Shown here one piece after another: positions 56,044 to 64,000 of a stretch of 64,000 nt of DNA. A program made the translations under genes and the position numbers. Every line of letters begins with the position of its first letter. Position 1 is the first letter of the stretch. A model generated the notes under the pieces. That model worked only from the letters and a program-made list of their open reading frames with translations, did not search any database and was not told the DNA's origin. Source of the DNA: Hexactinellida sp. DTS-2022 (Eukaryota; Porifera; Hexactinellida); contig JAPNXP010000006.1 of assembly GCA_028753945.1 (NCBI GenBank), positions 2,790,001 through 2,854,000 of the forward strand. The letters run 5' to 3'.

Positions 56044-56630
56044 GTGGCGCCGACAAAGGCCATAGAGAATAGCAAAAAGAATCTCGCGGAAGCCAGAATT
56101 CGCTACAATGCGAACGATAAGGAGAGCGACATCTGGAAGGGAGATAGAGTAATGTTGAGGAGAAGCGCCATACAGGATTCACTATCTCCCAGGTTCAGTG
56201 GGCCGTTCGAGGTGTTGGAAAGAAAAGGACCTGATGTCAAGTTACAGCTCAGATTGAGGAAGAAGTGGGTACACTTGGACAACGTAAAAAGTACATTGGA
56301 TCAGAGACCCCAATAGCGTCGTCGATTATTGCCCGGGATCCACAACCTTACACAGAGCCTCAGGCTGAGGGCAGTACAGAACTGCAAGAGGGGGGACCAT
56401 AATCAGAGGACGAATCCAGCATTGGCGCAGAAGAGGAGAGGCTGGAGAGCCCAACCAGTCCTCATCTGGAGACAGAGAGGAGGTATCCCCAGAGAATCAG
56501 GAGACCATCCAAGCACTTTGAGGACTTCATCAGCTGGGACGCGAGTTCGGAGGGACCAGAGAGTGGCACCCAAGCAAACCCGGGTCGTAGCAGCAAACAC
56601 TATTTAGTATTGACTACCACCCAGGGCGAT
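56044..56630 (+). pseudogene. End of a Gypsy-like pol (integrase C-terminus)
   Basis: A GC-richer island. The frame 56044-56316 reads KGDRVMLRRSAIQDSLSPRF then SGPFEVLERKG and KKWVHLDNVK, the post-integrase barrel of Gypsy-type elements. In another frame 56420-56570 holds RRYPQRIRRPSKHFEDF, a common last segment of such polyproteins. No ATG start is expected because this is the end of a longer polyprotein; the rest is missing, and a frameshift near 56320 separates the parts. Confidence 0.6.
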
Positions 56631-56884
56631 CTCTAGCAGTAGGCTTAATAGAATAGTTAGCAGGCTTGGGGCTGATTACGATTACAACTTTTCCTGTAAT
56701 CGTAATCATAATCAAGATTTAGCGCCTTGTACCTTAGGGCTAGCGCCTTGTACCTTAGGCGCTAACGCCTAGGCTTTTTTAATATATGTCAGAATAGCAT
56801 ATTTTCGGTCAATTGGGTTTTCCACTTAATCGGTCAATCTATCCTTGGACCAAGGTGACCCGAATAAGCGGAGTTCATCTAGCT

Positions 56885-57140
56885 CAGGGGTGGCCAACAT
56901 ACGGCCCGCGGGCCGGATCCGGCCCGCGTAAATTTAATCTGGTTAATACTTTTGATCATTTTATGTAGTCTGTAATAATTTTAGATGTGTTTCTTATCCT
57001 TTTCTGTTCCATTTCCGCTTGGATACCCCAACCTATCTCTCACTAATATATCTGAAGTTTATCAATTGGCCTTTATGGACCACCTAAATATTTGAGCAAA
57101 CCAATGTGGCCCGCAGTTAAAATTGAGTTGGGCACCCGTG
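56885..57140. mobile_element. hAT MITE, copy A
   Basis: CAGGGGTGGCCAACATACGG at the left and GTTGGGCACCCGTG at the right. It is the inverted-orientation sibling of 58793-59048 (ACACATCTAAAATTATTACA-like interior). No clean target duplication was found here. Confidence 0.7.
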
Positions 57141-57145
57141 AGATT

Positions 57146-57310
57146 CTAGCCCTAAGAGAGCCCCGCACCCTAGGGGATGTTGATTTTACAATCACTACCC
57201 AAATTTTTAGGATTAAAAATACTCTGGGTCGCACTGCGCACCCAAATTATTTCAAACTTCACGCATCCTTCCAGCATTTTTCTTTAAAATCACGCACCCC
57301 TGGGGCGCGC
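57146..57310. repeat. Relic related to the MITE at 9097-9339
   Basis: GGGATGTTGATTTTACAATC, AATACTCTGGGT, and CACGCATCCTTCCAGCATTT follow the same order as in 9097-9339. The ends are lost. Confidence 0.6.
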
Positions 57311-57743
57311 TGTCTGCTTATTGTGAACAATTTTTCGTCTGTTTAATATGAAAACTTTTATTATGGTCCCCAAATTTTTAGTCCCAAGTCCCAAATTAAC
57401 AATTATATAGGGTTTGTATCAAGGTTGAAACCTGTTCAACCAAATACCAATTTAACCGTATAATTTGGTTAACCAACCGAATAATTTGCTCAACTGAATA
57501 ATTTTGTTCACGGAATACATTTTGACATACCAGAATCAAAGGAAACAAATACATATAATTATAATCTGTGTCAAGTAAAATTATGCTTTTTGTTCATATC
57601 ACTCCATATGATAACATGTGATTGGTGGGAAGGGATGCTACTTTATTTGGTTATAGAATTTGTCAACTGAATAACTAATGATGATATTTGGTTACCTACC
57701 GAATATCAACTATTTGCCCAATATTATTTGGTTAAATCGAATA

Positions 57744-57926
57744 CAGTCAGGTCTGCTTATTATGAACAAGATTTCGTCTGCTTAATGTGAAGATTTTTTC
57801 TTATGAACAAGCCCTATGGTCCCAATTTTACAACTTACATAGGGTTTATATTAAATTGAAAACGCTTATCATGTTCTCTCTCTATTATGAACACGATTTG
57901 GGTCCCTTGAATGTTCAACCTGACTC
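57744..57926. mobile_element. pogo-like MITE
   Basis: CAGTCAGGTCTGCTTATTAT at the left and TTCAACCTGACTC at the right are inverted-related; TGCTTAATGTGAA and TATTATGAACA words repeat inside. A sibling fragment is at 57315-57440. Confidence 0.55.
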
Positions 57927-58196
57927 GATCATTTAAGACTTAGGCCACTATTTGTTGGAATCTTGTTTCAGCTCCACCGCTCGCGTCAGACTTCACTCCC
58001 GCACGAATGTTGTCGTTATTGTAATTATTTCCATTATTACACCTACATTTCAAAGTAAGGCCACTGTTCGTTGCCAATTTTATGGTAGGACACACTCTAA
58101 AATAGCCATAATTTGCTAGAAACAAAATCAAAACCTATAACAAGCATCATTACCCAACGCAGGCTTTGGGTCAAATACATTCAAATGTATTTAAAC

Positions 58197-58595
58197 CAAG
58201 GTTGCAACCGAATAGTTGGCCGAATAGTTGCTTGTCGATTAGCTAAGAATCGGTCGCTTAACGAAACCCAGTATTATTTGTCATTTTGGACAGCATATAT
58301 ATCCATGTCTACAAATACAAGTATTTGCTTCACCTAATAATGATATTTTGTTGAATATATGTTAGTATTCTCTTGACGAATTGTACTATTTGGTCAACCG
58401 AATAATACTATTTGGTCAACCGAATACTAATATCAGATCAGCAAAATAGTATCCTCAGGTAAGCCGAATGCTTGTATTTGATGAGCTAAATACATCAGGG
58501 TTCATAAAAAACCAATAAACCAAAATTTGGGTACCCGAACGATTCACAGCTAATCGACAAACAACTATTCGGTCAACTATTCGGTTGCAACCTTG
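58197..58595. mobile_element. hAT-like element nested in an ATTTAAATAC-rich repeat
   Basis: CAAGGTTGCAACCGAATAGT and the exact-type complement at the right; flanks ATTTAAAC and ATTTAAAT are an 8-bp duplication with one change. The words GGTCAACCGAATA repeat inside. The surrounding repeat (58157-58740) starts CAGGCTTTGGGTCAAATAC. Confidence 0.7.
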
Positions 58596-58792
58596 ATTTA
58601 AATACAATCAATACAAATACTTTTCAAAATGTATTTTAATACAATACAATTGCTTTGGTAATAATTACAAAAGTATTTAAATACTTAGAAATACTTTCCG
58701 AAAGTATTTAAATACTTTACAAATACTACTACAAACAATCAAGCTCTAAATGCAGTGAAAAATTAAATAAGGATAGTCTAGTTGACCTACAC

Positions 58793-59048
58793 CAGGCGTG
58801 CCCAAATCGATTTTAATTTCGGGCCACATTGGTTTCCTCAAATATTTAGGTGGTCCAAAAAGGCCAATTGCTAAATTTCAGATATATTTAGGGAGAGATA
58901 GTTTGGGGTATCCAACGAAAATGGAACAGAAATGGTTAAGAAACACATCTAAAATCATGACAGACTACATAAAATGATCAAAATATTAACCAGATTAAAT
59001 TTTACGCGGGGCGGATCCGGCCCGCGAGCCGTATGTTGGGCACCCCTG
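58793..59048. mobile_element. hAT MITE, copy B
   Basis: CAGGCGTGCCCAAATCGA and GTATGTTGGGCACCCCTG as ends; ACCTACAC flanks both sides (58785-58792 and 59049-59056). Inverted sibling of 56885-57140. Confidence 0.85.
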
Positions 59049-59129
59049 ACCTACACGGTAGAATAGATGGAAGTGAATATATTACAATAATTCGACACTA
59101 CTAGTAACTGATACAAGTTCAATATTATT

Positions 59130-59340
59130 CCCTAAAGTACTATGCCGACTGCCTAGTGTTGTTAAATATAAAGTATTTGAATGTATTTGAACAAAATAGA
59201 AATACATTTCAGAAGTATTTAATTACAATATAAATACTTTCACAAAAATATAAAAAGTATTTAAATACATCACAAAAATACATGGGAAATGTATTTATAT
59301 ACATCAAATCCAAAAACATTTGTATTTGACCCCAACCCTG
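59130..59340. repeat. GTATTTAAATAC-rich repeat ending in CCCCAACCCTG
   Basis: The segment ends TGTATTTGACCCCAACCCTG and is filled with GTATTT/AAATAC words like those at 58600-58740; probably one hAT-like end. Confidence 0.5.
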
Positions 59341-61140
59341 CCCAACGATTCCATATTTTATCAATAAGCACTCACAAATTAGAATATTTGCTTATATAAT
59401 TATTAACTATGTCGTCATCAAATAATGAGATAATGATAATGAAATGCCGCCCGCCCGCATCCTCAGATAGACTTCGTATGGAGCTGAAACAATATTATCA
59501 TTAATTAACGCTGGCCTTATCCTATAAAATTTAATTATGGAATGAATTTGAATTTGAACCCATCCAGATTCTCTGATTTCAATTGTTAAAATTTAATACA
59601 TTAATTAAACTTAACAAATTATTTTATTTAGCAAATACGGACTTATGAGTATTCAAGAATTCTAAACTTGTATGACAATGCTCAATGGCTGCTGTTTCTC
59701 AATAGGGAAATGTGTTTAAGTATCTACATTGAAACATTGTATTAACATGTGGTTGCATTATAAAACTTCACTATTACTTTTGTTATGGAATAATTTGAAT
59801 GAATCTGCTTGACTTCAAATTAAGGATTCTTTATGATTGTTCTTCAGAAAAATAGCGAATTCACTGATTCTCATTGCTCCGCTTATAACTATTCATTTTA
59901 ATTTATACTCAACTAAAAATAAACTTTCGTAAAACAGAACTTATTTTGATAATCAAGAAATACATTTTTATTCAATGAGATAATGTGTCTAGTAATTTGA
60001 TAGATTTAGTGATTCTTTAATTGTACTTATCTTTATATGGTAGTATAGAGCTGGCTCTTAAATATGCAGTTTTATCAACTAATGCATAGCTCCCAAGTCA
60101 CCCGCCCTGGGCGGGTTGGACCCACATTTGAGCATCTAAACCCGCTGATCCGCATTGATAGCGAAAAACCCGCATTGGAGAAATTATTTTCAGGAGCTCA
60201 ATTCTATAAAATCAGATCAGTAATAAGACTAAGCACGCTTAAAACACCCAAATAGTTCCCTTTTTCATTTTAGTTACACATATTCAGTAAATAGGTAGTA
60301 AGACTTGTCTTTTTCTATAGAAACTACCATGAATATGCCAAAATGGCTTTACTCCCTGAAATGTATGTAGCCAGGGGGGGTGAGTCCGGGTGACCCGCAT
60401 TGGACCATCTCAAACTTTGGAGGTATGTAATGGGGTCCCAAGTGATTTGTGTCTTATATTCGTTTGGAACGATCGATTATTAGTTTCGTTTCAGCTTTAC
60501 TAAAAATGATGGCCTGTCACACAATAGTAAATTAATAATTATCCCCCTTGGTAGCGTTAACTAATAAAAAATTAATTAATATCTATACAGACTATACTTG
60601 CATACTGATACTATAATGGCATAGTATGAATTATAATTAAATATCTACTGTATTTGGATCATAGTATAAATTATACTATGATTCAAATATAGAGAAACCT
60701 CTTTAATATGAAATGGTTAATACCAATTTCCGGTAATACGTACACTATTTCAGTTAACTGCATAGTCTTTCAATACAATTGACACCAGTTAATTACGTAA
60801 TACGAATTTCGCATTAGGAGTACACATTTGTCGGCCTCCTGGTTTACATTCGGATTAGCGAGGGTCTATTATTGAATTCATAAAACCATTGTAATTTGTA
60901 AGTGATACCGTATATACCTTATATACTAGTATTGTATTGTACATACCATCTCTATTATAAATTAAACAATACTACTTCATACAAGTTAGGGAATCAGATA
61001 ATTATCCACATTCTATATTATATTTATACAATATACACTGAGTTAAATTATATAGAATTCAATGCATAACTCCACTGTTGTAGTCTACGGATTCTAATGC
61101 AATTAATTAATTATTACTATCCTTCCATTGATATATACGG
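59341..61140. other. Intergenic stretch, no supported gene
   Basis: AT-rich. A GC-richer patch with CACCCGCCCTGGGCGGGTTGG lies at 60099-60120 and a related GGGTGACCCGCATTGGACC at 60387; a pogo-like relic may cover 60690-60870 (AGAAACCTCTTTAATATG against TTAGCGAGGGTCTATTA). I see no exon-like block. Confidence 0.35.
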
Positions 61141-61172
61141 CCTCGTGGATATAGGTTTTCAGCAAAAAAGTG

Positions 61173-61178
61173 TATAAA
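61173..61178 (+). promoter_or_regulatory. TATA box candidate
   Basis: TATAAA, 45 bases before the ATG at 61223, a spacing that would give a short 5' UTR of roughly 15-20 bases. Confidence 0.4.
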
Positions 61179-61222
61179 GCCTTACGTTAGGTTGTGTGTT
61201 CATTGCATTGTATCTTTGTTAA

Positions 61223-63157
61223 ATGGAGTTAGAAGGTATGGCTGAGTTTGTGTTCAAATGGATACAGGACCAGACTAGGTCGAATGAAGGAGATATTCTT
61301 GTGAATTCTGTTGAGGATTTGAGATCAGCTTGGTACTTCAACTTTATATTCTACAAACTTGATAAACTGTGAGTGTAAATTTCAATTATTTGAAGATACG
61401 TATATTGTGTTAGACTACAGTCATTTATTACAAATTATATTATAGTATCCTAATGTAACCTACTAAACTTTTAATCCAGAATTATTGCACATAACGTAAT
61501 TTTTTCCCAAGTTAATAAATAGTTGTTTTTAAATATTTTAATCACATTTTAACAATTGCTTAATTATTACATGATCAAAAAGTTTTTCTGCTTTTTCCTA
61601 AGCAGCTAGAAGATACAATAATGGAATTAGCAGATTTATTGAAAAAGTACTGCCATTTTCGCGCCGGAACTGATTTTACCATTGTATTTATACATACTTG
61701 TAATAGTTCCTTATAGCCTCCGGATTACCTGGGGTCAAAGGTATAAATATAAATCCCCATTTTCAATTTCAATTGAAATTCAATTAACTTTCACTTACAT
61801 TGCTGGGTATCCTAGAGATATCATATTTATATATATATATATCCGTATAACTATTAATTAATTAAGTTGTATAATATAAAGACAAATTAATGGTCATATT
61901 TCTATCCATAACAGTGGTGGTGCTTAGTAGCAGTCGCATTTTGCAAGAGAATTTGCTTACTAATATGATGACTTGCTATTAGAGGAACAAATTTTACATT
62001 AAATGATCGCTTGGGAACGTTAATAACTGGATATAGAGCAATACTGCTATTAGAGCAATTGCTATTAGGCAAACACCACCACTGTAGGTCTTATATTGTG
62101 ACACGTTTTGATTTTGTAATGTGATACCCTGTTATTCAGTGAATTATTTCAGAATATAAATACATTAACTCTTTAGTTCTCTATTATACGCATTTACGTA
62201 TTATACTTATGATCTAAGTTGATTAATACGCGTATTAGGTTTTATACGTAAATCTATGATCAACCAGGGGTGTTTTCGAAGTAAATTATATAGTATATAT
62301 TGAAATCGTTTGTAAATATAAGATGCTAGCACATAATCAAATTTGTACTACACAGACTATACTGTGAGTCGATTATAAATAAAAATAACGATTTACCCGA
62401 AACTTGTCCAAAGGAAATTCCATGAAAGCGATATTATAATAAGGTATACGTATTATTCGTATTCCATTATACGTAATACGTGGAGATCGGACACTTTGTC
62501 TCCGGACATTTCGTCGCCGGACATTTTGTCGTCAGACTTTTTCGTAGGATATTTAATTCATTGAGAGTAAGCCCATTTGTTAATTTGGTTGTTATTAATA
62601 GATCACATCGACCAGAAACCAAATTAATTCCATTTTGAATAACTGTTTTGAATTCACAATAACGAAATTTTTTATATTTTCAAGATGGCGGCCAAAAGTT
62701 GTCGGAAAGAGTCGGACAAAAGCCCGCTCTCGCGAATACTTGTTAGAGTGTTTATATACGCATATTTATTCTCAAATAACTGTGCGGTAAGAAAGAGGGG
62801 TCTCTCCTACTTAAGAGGGATAGCGTACAACTTTCAATTTTAAACTATTTATCTCTTTTAATAATACATCATATATTAAAATTTGTGCCGTATAGGTTTC
62901 CTTATTAATTAAAATTTCCGGGAAAATTCTTAACGATTAATATCCCGACAAAAGTCCGGCGACAAAGTGTCCGCCATTCGTAATACGTATCTAATAAAGA
63001 CGCATTAAACAACTAAGCTTATATTACGTGAACTAAATTTTACATATTTTTAAGCTTCCTTTGTTACACATTTTATCCAATCTATCTTTGAAATTTTAGA
63101 AAGAGGAAAGAGCTTGATGAATTAAAGAAACAGAATGAAATTGAGAATTGTAAAAAG
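61223..63157 (+). CDS. 5' part of an unrecognised host gene encoding a coiled-coil protein
   Basis: Exon 1 (61223-61368) starts MELEGMAEFVFKWIQDQ and ends LDKL before a GTGAGT donor. Exon 2 (63100-63157) follows a TTTTAG acceptor, encodes KRKELDELKKQNEIENCKK and ends at a GTATAA donor. Exon 1 leaves two bases of a codon, exon 2 supplies the third, and exon 2 then ends on a codon boundary, so the join is in frame. Exon 2 is a charged helix with coiled-coil character; exon 1 looks helical and is not obviously transposon-derived. The 1.7-kb intron holds two MITEs. A TATA box precedes the start. The gene continues beyond 64000. I do not recognise the family; a microtubule- or membrane-tethering coiled-coil protein would be a guess only. 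Confidence 0.5.
61912..62084. mobile_element. pogo-like MITE in intron 1
   Basis: CAGTGGTGGTGCTTAGTAGC and AACACCACCACTG are inverted-related; GCTATTAGA words repeat inside. Confidence 0.6.
62481..62979. mobile_element. Element with CGGACACTTTGTC ends in intron 1
   Basis: CGGACACTTTGTC near the left end pairs with GACAAAGTGTCCG near the right. GTAATACG flanks both sides (62473-62480 and 62980-62987), an 8-bp duplication as for hAT. TCGCCGGACATTTTGTCG repeats inside. The dispersed repeat shared with 54640-54890 is within it. Confidence 0.65.
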
Positions 63158-63176
63158 GTATAAATTGATCTTTCTA

Positions 63177-63690
63177 TAAATATAAATTTTGTTCGTGCGT
63201 TTGTTTGTCCAGAATTAATTGAAATACTATAAAGTTCCCCAGAAAGTTGAAATCTGTATTCAGGGGGAATTATCATAGGTAGACAAATTAATGAAAATTC
63301 AAAATCAAGTCGGTTGAAGACAAATTTCGCATTGACAAATTTTTTAGAACGATTATTTATTGTTGGTGTTTACAAAAAAAGTTGACTAGTTATTTAATAT
63401 GGGCAACAGCAGGGTTGGGTTCAAATATATTTTTCAATTACAATTACGCTATCCTTATAATTAAACTAAAATTACAATATTAGTGATTAGTGTTTTTCAA
63501 TTACAATTACAATTACAATTATGTCAAAAACATAATTAATTGTAATTGAAATAATTACAATTCTAATTGAACCCAACCCTGGGTAACAGGTTCTACTGTA
63601 TTTAATTGATGAAATTGAGACCGCATAGCGGTTAGTGATCTGTCGCAAAGCGACCAAGACCGAAGGGCTCGTCTATTATAATAATTATAT
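63177..63690. repeat. Dispersed repeat, possibly Helentron-derived, with hAT MITE inside
   Basis: Same order of blocks as 53340-53790 (TTTGTTTGTCC, GGTAGACAAATTAATGA, then ACCGCATAGCGG and GTCGCAAAGCGACCAAGACC). See that entry. Confidence 0.45.
63410..63581. mobile_element. hAT-like MITE filled with CAATTACAATTAC
   Basis: CAGGGTTGGGTTCAA and TTGAACCCAACCCTG are perfect inverted ends. Flanks GGCAACAG and GGTAACAG are an 8-bp duplication with one change. Confidence 0.8.
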
Positions 63691-63750
63691 ATTGGGAAAA
63701 TTCCAAAAATACTCAAGTTTTTCAAAATTTCCAAATATACTCAACTTCGT

Positions 63751-63921
63751 GCTGACTGAATAGTGGAATCCAGTGGAATCTTGTGGAACCTAGTGGAACC
63801 TAGGGTGACTGAATGGTGGAATCTAATGGAATCTAGTGGAATTACTAAATTTTAGTGGAATTGACTGAACGGTGGAATCGAGTGGAATCTTTGACTGAAT
63901 AGTGGAATCGAGTGGAATTTG
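63751..63921. repeat. Minisatellite of GACTGAATAGTGGAATC-type units
   Basis: TAGTGGAATC, GAGTGGAATC and TGACTGAATRGTGGAATC recur at least eight times in 170 bp. Confidence 0.7.
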
Positions 63922-64000
63922 ATTAAATTGTTGAACACTACGTATATGCTATAAGCTACGTGTGTATCATATTACGTTAATTTTCGCCCATGTAAAATTG

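Noticed and set aside
58793-59048. Target site ACCTACAC shared with the element at 1-177
   Set aside because: The same eight bases follow the first element, but its left flank is outside the window; likely coincidence.
61606-61646. Exon-like block reading LEDTIMELADLLKK between CCTAAGCAG and GTACTG in the intron of the 61223 gene
   Set aside because: Its phase is incompatible with the donor at 61368 (a stop arises at once), while 63100-63157 fits. It might be an alternative exon, but nothing supports that.

Overview
The window is eukaryotic, almost certainly from an invertebrate animal. It is AT-rich, has spliceosomal introns with GT/AG borders, carries one clear animal host gene (cystinosin), and is packed with DNA transposons, their small non-autonomous derivatives and retroelement pieces. 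I could not settle the phylum from sequence alone; a sponge, cnidarian or tunicate would all fit.

Host genes are few. A single-exon cystinosin gene (lysosomal cystine/H+ symporter) lies at 51853-52938. The first two phase-compatible exons of an unrecognised coiled-coil protein lie at 61223-61368 and 63100-63157, and that gene runs off the right edge. A candidate multi-exon gene with a THAP-like zinc-finger start lies at 7731-9598.

The rest is a stack of mobile elements, often nested several deep. In order: a relic integrase-type gene cut by a fold-back element with a 7-bp target duplication (222-1568); a 1-kb palindrome with TTAA ends (2608-3645); small hAT-like and TTAA-type elements; a Ginger relic (5143-5890); a 7.4-kb MULE-like transposon with about 380-bp inverted ends, 9-bp target duplications, an accessory protein, a transposase and a decayed OTU protease (9829-17232). 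This MULE sits in a tandem array of palindromic units.

From about 18.4 to 37.6 kb is a composite bounded by inverted arms of about 1 kb. It holds a 6.9-kb Ginger-type transposon (20317-27234: DD35E integrase plus OTU protease, GGCC target duplication) inserted into a Gag-like reading frame, and a 7.5-kb element (27774-35297) whose broken multidomain gene contains a FEN/PIN-like nuclease domain and a C-terminal CXC (Tesmin-like) domain. That gene is cut by a hAT derivative with a perfect 8-bp duplication.

From 37.6 to 50 kb are nested hAT elements, a Copia LTR retrotransposon (42149-47477) with near-identical LTRs but broken reading frames, and the hAT transposase gene it landed in. Right of cystinosin (53-60 kb) are hAT derivatives, pogo-like elements and the end of a Gypsy-type pol.

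Annotations of element class rest on terminal repeats, target duplications and protein motifs read by eye. No similarity search was possible.
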